DNA from: Nymphaea colorata
Taxonomy: Eukaryota > Streptophyta > Magnoliopsida > Nymphaeales > Nymphaeaceae
Assembly: GCF_008831285.2 (NCBI RefSeq)
Contig: NW_022204530.1
Span: 1-24,273 of the forward strand
Reading direction: 5' to 3'
Length of the DNA: 24,273 nucleotides
Shown: piece after piece, positions 9,979 to 20,221 of the stretch
Layout of the letters: each line of letters begins with the position of its first letter
How positions within the stretch are numbered: position 1 is the first letter of the stretch
Translations under genes and position numbers: made by a program
Notes under the pieces: generated by a model
What the model was told of the DNA's origin: nothing
Database searches by the model: none
Seen by the model: the letters and a program-made list of their open reading frames with translations, nothing else

Positions 9979-12407
9979 TCAATCTTCTGAAATTACTGAT
10001 AGGATGCTTTTCAGATCGTTTATTTACTTTTCCAAAATCTTTCCATAACCATTTTGAGAAATATTCTGCTAAAAGACAGGATTTTGTCCACAATTTTGAT
10101 AAGGCTCATTCTTTTTTGATAGCCATGCCTAGCAGTCTTGCAATATCTCTTCTTTTTTTAATTTAAAGTGCTTCCTCACAACTTCCTCAAACCCTTTTGG
10201 TGGACTTTTGATCATATCTGCCATAGCAAACCTAATATTGGCTATCTTCACGATATTCGAGTACCCCGTATTGTAAAGTGAACCCTGATTAGTATTTTTT
10301 TGGTTCTAATATCCTGGTTCGTTAAAGTAGATATCTTCATTCATCACTAAGCTCTGCAGGGAGATAAAAATTTGAGCTAAAGTTGAGGTGCTCTGGTTCC
10401 AAGATTATTCTGGTCTACCTTGCCAAGTCCCAAGAAGGCTGAGGCATACGTATCCATCCTGGTAGAGATTGGGATTAAAGCGAACCTTGCCTTTCCCGGT
10501 GAGAAGCTGCATTTTGGGCGGTGAGCTTGGAAATGAGTCATCACAAAAGAGCTCAAAATGATAGAGGCCATGTGCATAAGGCGTTCCCTTTGAGCCAGAA
10601 ATGAGGACATTCATAGAGTTCAGCTTGCTTGTATTGACTCTAACAAAGATTGAATTGGTACTCTCGCATGGAAGCACTGAAGGGAACTTGCTAATTTCTC
10701 TCGAAAGTCTTGCAATTTTTTATGATTGAGAGGCATAATTACCTTATTTATATAAGCTGTTAGGAAGATCGTTCAGGTAGCCTATGATATCTTACTTTAG
10801 CAATTTATTGTATCGATGATTGAGTATACCTTGCATGAAATTGGTTGTTTGAATTTTATTCTGAGAGGCGAAGTTTTAAATCTTCATCACGATTTCCTTG
10901 CAATCAATTACTTTTCGACCTTCGTTATTTTGGAGTTGATTTTTCAAATAAAGGTAGAGTTTATTACTAATTTTCTTTAGATTTTCGTATATCTATCCAA
11001 TAACAGCAAGATAATGGAAATTTTTCCTGAGAGACGGGTATAAATCCATCATCTGCATGTTTTATCCTTATCTATCCATACTGATGCAAAAATCAATAAG
11101 TTGGTCTATGCTGGAAAGGCTATATATGTTAATCTGATGGATTTCCTAATGCATTTACTTCAAGAGCTAGTTATTTTCATCGTAAGTAGCCATCAGAAAC
11201 TCATCGATATAATCTTCCATTGATCTTATATATTCATTGTTAAACAATCGATAGTCCTCATTTATCCTTGTCTATTTAATTGTGATTTTGGCTTTTAGAT
11301 TACTCTTGTATTAATTTATTTTCTGCTAAAATAGTGACTAAACTTATAAAATTATCTCCTTTCCAATTGGTTAGTACTGCTTCAGCATCTCCATTTGTCT
11401 TAAAACTTAGTTAATTTGTTGAAAATCATTTCTTTTGAAGATCAAATCGATAAGTTTGGTCAAACTCTCACACTAAAGATGCAGTTCATCCTTCAGAGCA
11501 TTTAATTTCCTGCTAAAGTTTCTTCTATCACTACCTTCAAAGATATAAAAAAACTTTATTTTTTCCTATATATTCTGCAAAGCTTTATAGTTTCTATATA
11601 TTTCCGTGCTGTGTATGCTTTTAAAAGCCTAAATCAAGCAGCCATCAAATTGTTAGAGATAGGTAGAAACTTTTTGGAGTATGCTACTCTTAGTCTCTGC
11701 TGCTAGTATTTTCAACGATTATATCTTCAGCTCTCCTTCAATTAACTAAAGATTCTTCATCATTCTTTACACCAGGATATGATTCTTTCCAATATTTAAG
11801 CCAAATTGAAAAGAAATTGTAGCTGAAAAGTAATCAATCAAACTATGACAATACCCTTGGAATTTCTGATCGGCCTCGGTTTTCCAATTTTGCAACTATT
11901 AGATTTGAGAGATGTATCTTGACTGATGGAATTTAGATACGTTTTCATACGATTCATTAAGTTTTACGACCATACTTAAGCCTATCTATCCATTTGTGAT
12001 GAATTAGTTGGCAAATGCATCAAAGGACTGGCTAAGAGAATTGATTTTCAACTTTATTGTAGAATGCAAGAAGATTTGATCTCTTAATAAGATTTCTGTG
12101 ATCTGAAATAGCTTAATATTGAAGGAAGCCTCCATTAATTTTGCTCATAGAACGAGTACAAATTAGCATAGTACTCAAGACTAGAGTCAAATTACTGACA
12201 ATCGTTTCTTTGATAGGCTGAAGTCATAGATGAAAGGACGCTTCTCCATATGCGCATAGATTATTCTCTCATTGACTATTACTAAAATCTTGAGTAAAGA
12301 GGAGATATATGTTCTTACCAGAGCTCGTTTGCTTGAGATTAGCTTACTGCAGTTGATAATTTAGCTAAGAAAGATTGGATAAGGTCTTGAAGGTTCTAAG
12401 GAATCAT
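9979..12407 (-). CDS. Large E2 ubiquitin-conjugating protein, BIRC6/UBE2O-like UBC domain
   Basis: The C-terminal third is a UBC fold: RLSREISKFPSVLP, then ISGSKGTPYAHG, then FNPNLYQDGYVCLSLLGTW with the catalytic Cys, then GRPEQSW and YFNEPGYQ, then FEEVVRKHF. The GRPE-W and NEPGY blocks typify BIRC6 and UBE2O-class E2 enzymes, which form a ubiquitin thioester and act as E2/E3 hybrids. Roughly 470 residues of Gln/Lys-rich helical sequence precede it. The frame is unbroken from ATG 12135 to TGA 9981-9979 (718 aa; Cys about 564, codon at 10446-10444). From ATG 12407 a second open frame runs in smoothly (SLEYYANLYSFYEQ) and would join with one more A in the four-base run at 12139-12142. So either the start is 12135, or a one-base break or error splits the gene. 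The 5' end is therefore provisional; the UBC domain is certain. Confidence 0.85.
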
Positions 12408-12431
12408 ATTCAATAAAATTATTATCAAACC

Positions 12432-12448
12432 AAAAAAAAAAAGTATTT
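12432..12448 (-). promoter_or_regulatory. AAATAC-T(11) element upstream of E2 gene
   Basis: Minus-strand AAATAC plus eleven T, 25 nt before the candidate ATG at 12407. Second occurrence of the motif described at 9749-9764. Its closeness to 12407 rather than 12135 favours the longer E2 gene model. Confidence 0.4.
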
Positions 12449-12492
12449 CAAGAAATTTTTTTAAGACTCCATACTATTACAAATGTAAATAA

Positions 12493-12513
12493 TTTATGAT
12501 CACTGATCATAAA
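12493..12513. promoter_or_regulatory. Perfect 21-bp palindrome
   Basis: Arms TTTATGATCA and TGATCATAAA around one central C. It lies in the spacer upstream of the E2 gene and overlaps a possible plus-strand start codon at 12496. A dimeric protein-binding site is possible. It is too short to be a transposon end on its own. Confidence 0.4.
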
Positions 12514-12819
12514 GGAAAAACACATATCATTGAAGACAATCAGCCAAAAGATCCTTTTTATCTTTTATATGAGCAAATTTCTTCGAGAATATCAGAATTT
12601 TCTTCTATTAAAATTCATGAGGACCATAGCTAAATAGCTTGTAAATTTTGAGCTGCCCTTGCCTAAAAACAGGAATTGAGCGAAGAAGATTGTAGTGGCC
12701 TATGGCTGAGCGTTAGCTGTGTAGCGTTCTATGTCAAGGAGAGAAAGCACATTCGGTCAAGATATGCAGCACACTGGAGATTTTCGGGGCTCATAGTCTG
12801 TGCTAAGATATTTTGCTGA
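12496..12819 (+). CDS. Possible small plus-strand gene with in-frame TGA
   Basis: From the ATG in the palindrome a frame runs MITDHKGKTH ... IKIHEDHSQIA, meets TGA at 12649-12651, and continues in the same frame with protein-like sequence (ELSEEDCSGLWLSV ... YAAHWRFSGL) to TGA at 12817-12819, 107 codons in all. The stop could be removed by a 12-nt GT...AG stretch (12641-12652), much shorter than other introns here, or by a 45-nt one. No family recognised. Because only UGA stops translation in this genome, chance open frames are long, so this is a weak call. Confidence 0.25.
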
Positions 12820-13040
12820 GGCATCTACTTACTTCTGAATTTTGTGCTATTGCTTTGCTTGATTGTCTAATACTTATTTTAGCTTAAAATTATACTTAAA
12901 TCTTTCAAATACTTAAAAAGCACAAAGATATTAAGATAGTTTGAAAATTATGGTATTATATAAGGCCTAAATGTTGATCTATTAGCTATAATTATATTCA
13001 AACAATACTCAATTAATATTTTTCATATTCCATTTGGTGA
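12820..13040. other. AT-rich spacer
   Basis: About 220 bp of AT-rich sequence before the stop codon of the first ankyrin-ART gene. I see no feature in it. Confidence 0.3.
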
Positions 13041-14311
13041 TCATTATCTTGCGAACGAACGAGGCCTTGACAATCTTCTTCTTTCAACCCTATTGCTAGG
13101 GCAGCCCAGCCGAAACCAGCCTTCTTCTTTGCTGTTCAAGACAATATCGGTTACTTCATCATAGTTTTAGCTTTTATCCAAAAACTCCTTTTTCACAAAG
13201 ATTACGGCAATCACCAAAACATTCTGAACCCTCTCAGTGCCAAATATCCCACGCTTAATTTCTATCGGGTCTTCTACTCTAAATTCCACGTTTTATGGTT
13301 CTGTGGATTTGAGCTTATAACCCATGACAGTATTTTCAGAGGCCTCATATGAGCCTTTCTTAATCTTCAGCTGAATGACTGGAAGCCACTTCTCGCCGTT
13401 CTCCACTACTTGCTTAGAGTAGCATCCATGAGAAGCATAGTAAATAGAGGGACTGGAAAAAACCGCATTCGACCAGTTGGCTTTTTAGCGAAAAGCGAAC
13501 CCATCACGAAAATGGTTTAAGGAATGACAATCTTTTTGCCTTCTACTTCTTCCCCAGGTTTTTTTAGCCCGTGCTTCACAATAGATTAGAGTTTTTCGTA
13601 ATGGGTTCCATGAAATGAGTCGATATAGTCCTTGGAATCACAATAGGAGAAATAGTTCTTAGCTATTATCTTCTTGATGATAACATTTCCCTTATTGTCA
13701 ACAATATTGAGGATTGGATATGGGGTTGATAGCTTTCCAATCCTTTGGCTGAGACTAAGGATGAAGCTTTAGTTTTCACTATTCAAAATTTCCTTAATTC
13801 TCGTGGATCCAGCTTCTTTTTAGGGCGTGTTTTGGTACACGTTCTTCGTATTGGTAGGGACGCCGTATTTGATGAGCAGCCTCACCATGTCTTCGTGTCC
13901 GAAGAAGGCGGCGGCGTGCATGGGAGAGCTGCTGCTTTTCTCAAAGTTGAGACTGCACCCTCTCGACAGCAGGTACTCTGCGACTTCGCAGTTCCCCGAA
14001 CGCGCAGCCACGTAGATCAGCGGAAACTTCAGAATGTGTTCGTTTATGCGTTCCGGGCTCTTCTCAATGACGGCCCTCAGCGTAGGGAGGTCGTTCCCTA
14101 CGATCGCCATTTAGAGGTCCGATATGCGAGTCTGGAATATCCTGGCGCACTTCTTGGCGTACTCAACGTTGGTCTCCACCCTCTTCTTGTGGTCTTTGCT
14201 GAACAGCAACATGTCAGCTCGATAGCGCTTCCTAAGCACTTTGTATTCTTCTTTTTTTTACACCTCCCCAAGGCTACCAGTACTTGGCTCCGTTGATAAT
14301 TCTTACTTCAT
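13041..14311 (-). CDS. Ankyrin-repeat plus PARP/ART-like protein, copy A
   Basis: 416 aa after removing one 20-nt intron (13481-13500, GTTCGC...AAAAG). Residues about 68-165 are ankyrin repeats (IYVAARSGNCEVAEYLLSRG; MHAAAFFGHEDMVRLLIKYG). The C-terminal half has FHGTHYEKLQSIVKHGL near residue 230, which matches the H-G-T/S motif opening PARP-type ADP-ribosyltransferase domains. About 50 residues on comes SSPSIYYASHGCYS, where PARPs place their Tyr, then a strand-rich WLPVIQLKIKKGSY. The fold is inferred and activity untested. Ankyrin repeats bind proteins and would supply target choice. Tandem paralogue at 14985-16259. Start ATG 14311 is preceded by the AAATAC-T(9) element. The ankyrin exon part is strongly GC-rich, the rest AT-rich. 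Confidence 0.8.
13809..14219. repeat. 411-bp conversion tract, copy A
   Basis: Matches 15748-16158 at 408 of 411 positions by eye, in direct orientation, while the gene parts on both sides differ heavily. It covers the ankyrin-coding region and is much more GC-rich than its surroundings. Confidence 0.85.
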
Positions 14312-14984
14312 CACTGATCCTCTTAAAATAAGTTAATTTTTCTAATACTTATTTCAGGCTAAGTTTTTTTGTAATTTGAGAAAAAAAAAGTATTTCATTA
14401 AGTATAGATAAAAAATCAACAAATTTTTAAGATTAAGATTTGATAAATTTGGATAGTTACTTCGAGTATATTCGAAGGTTGTGGATTCCTTCTTGTATGC
14501 TTGTGGATCACAAAAAATAAAAAGGTAATAATTTGAAATCCATATGCTGGCATCATCATTTAAGCTTTAATTAAGCTGCCTTCGATCGATTGCAGCCATC
14601 TGAAGTGTATGAAAAGTGCTTTTTAAAGAAATTATAGATTGTATTACTTTTGAAGTTGGGTGATCATTGAGTGGAGGAAGCGCGCTTACTTAAAGTCCTT
14701 AAGTCATTAGCATTTTAGCCTTTTGGGCTTTCCTTATCTTGTGGTTGAGATTCTTCCTTTTACTTCATCAGAAGACAGTAAATAATTATTAATACTTTCA
14801 ATATACTCTGTAATAATACAAAAGTCTTTCGGAAGGATTTTAAAGGGGTCTTGCGAGATTTTCTGATTCAAAGGTTATATAAGTAAGCATTTTAGTATTT
14901 AATCTCAATACAGCCATGAAGAGTTGTTTAAATACCACATGATAACTGATATATACTTATTGTTGATCATTTTGTACTACATAA
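14312..14984. other. Spacer between the two ankyrin-ART genes
   Basis: Holds the promoter of copy A and the 3' end of copy B. A minus-strand frame with no ATG (KISQDPFKILPKDFCIITEY, then INNYLLSSDEVK) looks protein-like near 14750-14880. It could be a remnant, but with UGA as the only stop, open frames of this size arise by chance. No RNA gene seen. Confidence 0.3.
14381..14395 (-). promoter_or_regulatory. AAATAC-T(9) element upstream of ankyrin-ART copy A
   Basis: Third instance of the minus-strand AAATAC plus T-run element, 70 nt before ATG 14311. A weaker version (AAATACTTG without the T run) lies near 16335-16341, about 75 nt before the start of copy B. Confidence 0.4.
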
Positions 14985-16259
14985 TCAATATGTGAAGCAT
15001 CGGCCACTTAAAGATTAGCTTGATGAGAATTTAGAAGAGTTACCAGCCCTGAACAAGATTTCTTCTTTGCTTCTCAATAAGGTCTTGGTTACTTCATCAT
15101 AATCCGAACTTTAGTCCAAAAAATCCTTCTTCACAAAGACAACTGCAATCACAAAGACGTTAGGAATGGCTTCAATACTAAACCAAGAGCATCTATTTTC
15201 TACAAGGTTTTCAACTCTGAATTCCAAATTTAATGGTTCTTTTGCTCTAACCTTATAATCTTGTGTTGTACCTCCAAAGGCCTAATAAGAACCTTATCTA
15301 ATCCTCAGCTGAATAATACAAAGCCATTTCGCACCATCTTCCACAAACATTTATGAATAGCAATTATCAGAAGCATAGTAGATGGAGGGGCTGGAGAATA
15401 TTGCCTTGGGCCAGTTTTTTTTTTAACGATAAGAATATCCGTCACTAATATGGTGTGACGGGATAAGTATCTTTTTTTTATCTACTTCTTAGCCAGGTTT
15501 CTTGAGGCCATACTTGACTATTGATTCTAGCTTGCCATACTGTGTTCCGTGAAAAGAGTCCACAAAATCCTTGGCCTCACAATAGGAAAAATAGTTTTTC
15601 GTAACAATTTTTTTGATAATGACTCTGCCATTTTTGTCATGGACGTTTATAATAGGATAGCCAGTTGATAGCTTTCCTATTCTCTGGCTAAGATTATGGA
15701 TGAGCTTATTGTTTTATTTGACCAAAATTTATCTTACAATAATTGTACCAGCTTCTTTTTAGGGCGTGTTTTGGTACACGTTCTTCGTATTGGAAGGGAC
15801 GCCGTATTTGATGAGCAGCCTCACCATGTCTTCGTGTCCGAAGAAGGCGGCGGCGTGCATGGGAGAGCTGCTGCTTTTCTCAAAGTTGAGACTGCACCCT
15901 CTCGACAGCAGGTACTCTGCGACTTCGCAGTTCCCCGAACGCGCAGCCACGTAGATCAGCGGAAACTTCAGAATGTGTTCGTTTATGCGTTCCGGACTCT
16001 TCTCAATGACGGCCCTCAGCGCAGGGAGGTCGTTCCCTACGATCGCCATTTAGAGGTCCGATATGCGAGTCTGGAATATCCTGGCGCACTTCTTGGCGTA
16101 CTCAACGTTGGTCTCCACCCTCTTCTTGTGGTCTTTGCTGAACAGCAACATGTCAGCTAGATAACGATTCCTAAGCACTATGTATTCATTTTAAGAAGCT
16201 TGATGCTTACTTACTTCTTTATAATTTACCTTCCTCTAAGTTAAATTTATTTTATTCAT
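14985..16259 (-). CDS. Ankyrin-repeat plus PARP/ART-like protein, copy B
   Basis: Intact 424-aa frame with no intron, ATG 16259 to TGA 14987-14985. Same architecture as copy A: ankyrin repeats, then FHGTQYGKLESIVKYGLKKPG, FSSPSIYYASDNCYS and CIIQLRIRQGSY. Outside the shared 411-bp tract the two proteins differ at many positions, and the N-termini (about 35 residues) are unrelated in detail. At the site of the copy A intron this gene has no GT donor; an A-rich stretch of similar length is read through in frame (DGYSYRQKKNW). So the intron was either lost as a splice unit and became coding here, or was gained in A. A PARP-like role is inferred, not shown. Confidence 0.8.
15748..16158. repeat. 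411-bp conversion tract, copy B
   Basis: Partner of 13809-14219. The three differences are GGAAGGG for GGTAGGG, GGACTC for GGGCTC, and CGCAGG for CGTAGG. Both edges are abrupt. Confidence 0.85.
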
Positions 16260-16725
16260 AGCCTCCTAAAAGACTAAAATATGTATTAATTTACAAACCT
16301 TCAAATTTTTTTTCAAAAAACCTATAAACTATCAAGTATTTTTAAAAATCATCATCAATTATCATGACTATATATCTTTTTTTCTGGCCTTAATGAATAA
16401 TAAAGCTAAAGCGCATAATCTGAAGCTGTAAGCGTGTAATGTTCATAGTTCATCACGATAAAATGAGCATAATTATACAAAGTTATTATAAACTTTTTAT
16501 TTTAAAATCCTAGCCCTAAACCTGTGTATTGATTATTTATTAAATTCCGGAAACTCCCTTTTAGGCAATTGCCAATTTAAACTAAAATAAGTAACAATAA
16601 CCGGTTCTATATTATTATCGTTGATTCAACAAGAATCTTTTTATTCAGAAAAGGATAAAAAAATGCAAATGCTACGTCACGCTAAAAGTAAAACAGTATT
16701 TGACTTAAATATAGGTCTGAATAGA
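16260..16725. other. AT-rich spacer
   Basis: 466 bp between the start of ankyrin-ART copy B and the stop of the next minus-strand gene. Low-complexity A and T runs, no gene seen. Confidence 0.35.
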
Positions 16726-17838
16726 TCAATCTACATCTTCTGAATGTTATTTTCTCCCGTTAAACAGATATTCCTCTTCTTAGTTTTGTTTAACTGCTTG
16801 CTTCAGCACATAGACAGGCTTTTATTTCTTAATCTCCTATTTTATGATTTCACTACAATGAGTTCGTAATTTCCTTCGATTTTCTCCATTCGATGGTTAT
16901 TTCTTCTCCTATTTGGCCCTTTAGATCTTTACTGGTTTGCCTTCATTTAGTCTTTCCGTGAGTTCTTTTATCTTGGCCTCCTGCTTTTTTGAGAGATCTT
17001 ATAGTTTAGAGGCTCTTGATTGATGGCTCTGTGCCTGCTGGCTTAGTTTGCTGATCTTTTCTTTTTGTTTGTTATAATTTTCAGTCATTTGCTTCAGCTT
17101 ACTGGCATCTCCTGCAGATGACCTTGTGAGTTCTTTTAGCTTTGCATTCGATTCTGAGAGTAAAAGCTAAAGCTGCAATCTTTTTTATTCTTCTTACTAA
17201 TAAAGTTGGTAAGATTTGCTGTTCACTATCCTCATAGCCTATAATGATTGGGAAATTTGGATTTTCTCACCCCGTTAGCGTTCTAGCTATCTTGATAACT
17301 CACGGCACCTTTCATTTTCTTCTTTTAAGCAGTCTTTTAACCTTTCTGTCTAAAGCTATCTTTGATTAATTGAGGATCTTAGTTACTGATTGATTGTCTC
17401 CTGAAATTCAAGTTTTTCAGTGAGCTCTTTAATCATAGTTTCTTTAGAAGACAGTTAGTCCTTTAGCTTCTAGCACTTGAGGTTCGCCAGTTGCAGAGGA
17501 TCCATCTTCTACTTTACCATATCAAAAGATATAGATTTCACTTTTTTCTTTAGGTTCCCAGTGATGTATTGGAACTCCACAACCCCATCGGATATTACTA
17601 TTTCTCCTGAGTGATGGATGAGGTAGTCGAAGACATCGAAAGGTTCATCAAAGAGTCTGAAGTTGTCATGCTCAGCAATGAATGCATGGTCGATAAGTTG
17701 ATTGTACTGTTAGAAGGTTTCCGTATTGACCACATGGACTTAGATGGCTTCATCTGCTGTGATCTTCATGTTCATGTGGAATTGCTTGTAGGTGCAGTCG
17801 ATGTCATGCAACGCCTGCTTTACTTCATCCTTCATCAT
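16726..17838 (-). CDS. Coiled-coil protein, unrecognised family
   Basis: Intact 370-aa frame, ATG 17838 (MMKDEVKQALHDID) to TGA 16728-16726, no introns. About the first 110 residues look globular (FDVFDYLIHHSGEIVISDG, then YITGNLKKKVKS). The rest is a long Gln/Glu/Lys/Leu coiled coil (LKEELTE-like heptads, KLKELTRSS, KKQEAKIKELTERL) and a basic tail. I see no similarity to the two arm coiled-coil genes. It is divergent to the gene at 18170, and the shared 331-bp spacer must drive both. The function is unknown; scaffold or cytoskeletal roles are only typical of such sequences. Confidence 0.75.
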
Positions 17839-18169
17839 AATAAATTGATAATACCTATTAATTTAGGAGTCAAATATAAGGCTATTGGAAGATATTCTAA
17901 TAAGCTAATACTACCGATCAAGCTCAAAAAAAAAAAATAATCCAAAATGATCGTGAGACAGTGGTGGAAGGCTTTATTTTACATAAATTAGAACCACATT
18001 GATTAAAACCTCTTTGAATGTTCTTGAGAGAAAACTAATAATGTTGTCTTCCGATTACACAGGCTTTGAATGCTTCTCTTTAAATATAGAATGTAATATA
18101 GCTCACGATGATCTTATAAATACATCAATCTCATAATTAAATTGATTCTTATAAAAAGTAGTGCTAAAA
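17839..18169. promoter_or_regulatory. Divergent promoter region
   Basis: Spacer between two divergently transcribed coiled-coil genes. It contains a run of twelve A near 17926-17938, so the minus-strand side starts with a T run as at the other minus-strand genes, but the AAATAC part is absent. Confidence 0.4.
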
Positions 18170-20017
18170 ATGTTCGGATAATTTTCAGATAGGTATTAAT
18201 AACGCTATCGTCTTTTGGTCAAGTTTCTCAAGCATCTTAGCAAAAGAGAAGCAGCTAAGTGCAACAAATTGATATAAAAAATCGATATCTCTATTTCCAA
18301 CTATGCGAAATGCTGCATTCAATCTCTATCCGTCTTCGATAATGCTATGAAAGAAAAAGCAACCCTTTTGAACTCCATTAAGAAACTGTAGACAACCAAT
18401 CGAAAATTAAATGAGGATCTATAAAGATTATCAAGAGAGAAAGGACTCAAAATGAATATACAATAAAAATAGATAAACAACACTCTAAGTGTGCTCGAAC
18501 TCCTCAAAAAAGGCATGTATATCTAGGCAAAACGAGTTTCATAATCTTATTTTCCGTTTGTCCAGTAATTGGTCGAATACAAATCCATCAAAAACAAGCT
18601 GAACTTGCCTTATTAGGTTCAGATCATATAATAAGAAGACATAAATGGAGGGAAGTAGTATATTGAGATCAAAAAACATCTGCTGCATCAGACATCCGCT
18701 ACTGATGATCTTTCTAATTAAATTGCATAGTATATGCGCAGAATTGATGGAGCTTTAGATTAGGAGAGCTGGCCTCAGCCTAAATATATAAAAGAACAGC
18801 TATTTACCGATATAAAAGGCGTTCAGCTTAAACTAAGATCTCTCCTAGCTCAAAACAAGGATTTAGTATAAAATATCAACGAAAAGGCACCTAATACAGA
18901 GTTTCATAATGCTTTTTTATTATCTTCAAAGGCTCTATCTTTGAAAAAGCAATAAATCAAAGAATCGACCAAAATATCATAAATCTATCAAGCCACTTTC
19001 AAGGACAGAGGAAAAGATACGATAAATAAGAATCATTTGTAAATGTTAGAGTAGCTATAGAATCATATTGCATCTATGAAGAGCCTAAATGCAGAATTAT
19101 TGAGAAAGCTGAATATGAATGATACCTCTGCCCTTTAAACAATAGATTTTTTGAAATTGAAGGCTAGAGTCAACCATCTTGAAAGCATTCGGAAGAAAAT
19201 CATTGATAAATTAGTCCTTAAGATCAGGTTTATTATTTGCTCCCTCTAGAATGCAAGTATTTAGTAAGATATCAACTAAGAAGACGAGGATGGAGTTTTA
19301 TAGATGTTGTAGCGGGGTATATTGTTATTGCTTTGGGAAAAGAGCAAAAGATAGTCATAATTGAACAGCCTGATGGAGGATCGATCAAGCTATCAAGGAA
19401 ATTCGCGATCATCTTCAATTGCGGTTGACTAATTAATAAAGCACTAATAGTCAGTACTCTTGAATCAAGAATTGGCAGTTAGGATAGAAGAGCTTTAGTT
19501 TTAAAATTGGGCACACTAACGTTAAAAGTAAGAAATTAGGGAAAAACTCAAAAACAGTGTAGCTGAAGCTGAGTAATTAAAGAAAGCAGTAAAAAAGAAG
19601 AAACATTAAATCATTTAATTGAGAAACTAAGTACTTCCTGCAGTATAGTCCAATAGGAAAGTATTATATTTGAACTCAAAAGGATAGTTTAAGTTTGATA
19701 GAGCTTTGGAAGATATCTATGAAGAAGCTAATATTACTATCCGATAATAATTCGAATTTAAGAAAAATCTGCTAGTGAATTCCCTGCTTGTATGCCAAAG
19801 AAGACTTTAGAAGATATAGAAGAAATGCAAGACGATCAAAACTTTAGATTTAAGGACTGTCTCAATAGTAAATTTGCTCTAAATTTTGCAGCAGTTCCAA
19901 AAATAAAGCATAATTGATGAAAGTTCAGACATCCCTGAAGAGTAAATTGATGAGGAATCAGCTGAATACCCGTCTTTCATATTTACCAACGGATCCATTA
20001 TCATCACAAGAGAATGA
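18170..20017 (+). CDS. Coiled-coil protein, right-arm paralogue
   Basis: Single open frame of 615 aa, ATG 18170-18172 to TGA 20015-20017, TAA and TAG read as Gln throughout. Mostly coiled coil. Paralogue of 7807-9708 with shared blocks: GLK near residue 108, GMYIQAK, QQLVEYKSIKN, NGGKQYIEIKKHLL, RIDGALDQESWPQPKYIKEQ, and a C-terminal LDLRTVSIVNLLQ. The acidic tail (EEQIDEESAEYPSF) resembles the acidic end of the paralogue. A hydrophobic patch FIICSL near residue 350 breaks the coil; a missed multiple-of-three intron there cannot be excluded. Function not recognised. It converges with the right transporter. Confidence 0.82.
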
Positions 20018-20221
20018 TATAAACATTATTATATCTAATCGTTAATCTAACAAATCTATTTTACTTTGTGCATCATAATAATTAGCTATGAAGACTTTGG
20101 GGGCCCTAACCAAAAGCCCAATTAATTAGAATTCGAAGAGTTGCTTTTAGTATGATTTAAATCCTTTCGAAATGATAGAAATAATTAAATAGTGAATCGA
20201 TATGGTTATGGGTATGAATCA
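20018..20221. other. Convergent spacer, right arm
   Basis: 204 bp between two convergent stop codons, the positional mirror of 7598-7806 (209 bp). No detectable sequence match to it, no gene. Confidence 0.35.

Noticed and set aside
13745-14296. Plus-strand 183-aa reading frame over the ankyrin region, repeated at 15696-16160
   Set aside because: It is the antisense of the ankyrin exons; the minus-strand frames show true ankyrin repeats and extend into full genes.
16510-16525. CCCTAAA match suggesting telomere repeats
   Set aside because: Single copy only, and not the C4A4 or C4A2 type expected in ciliates.
17611-17940. Plus-strand 109-aa frame upstream of 18170
   Set aside because: Antisense to the N-terminus of the minus-strand coiled-coil gene, and it runs into an A run.
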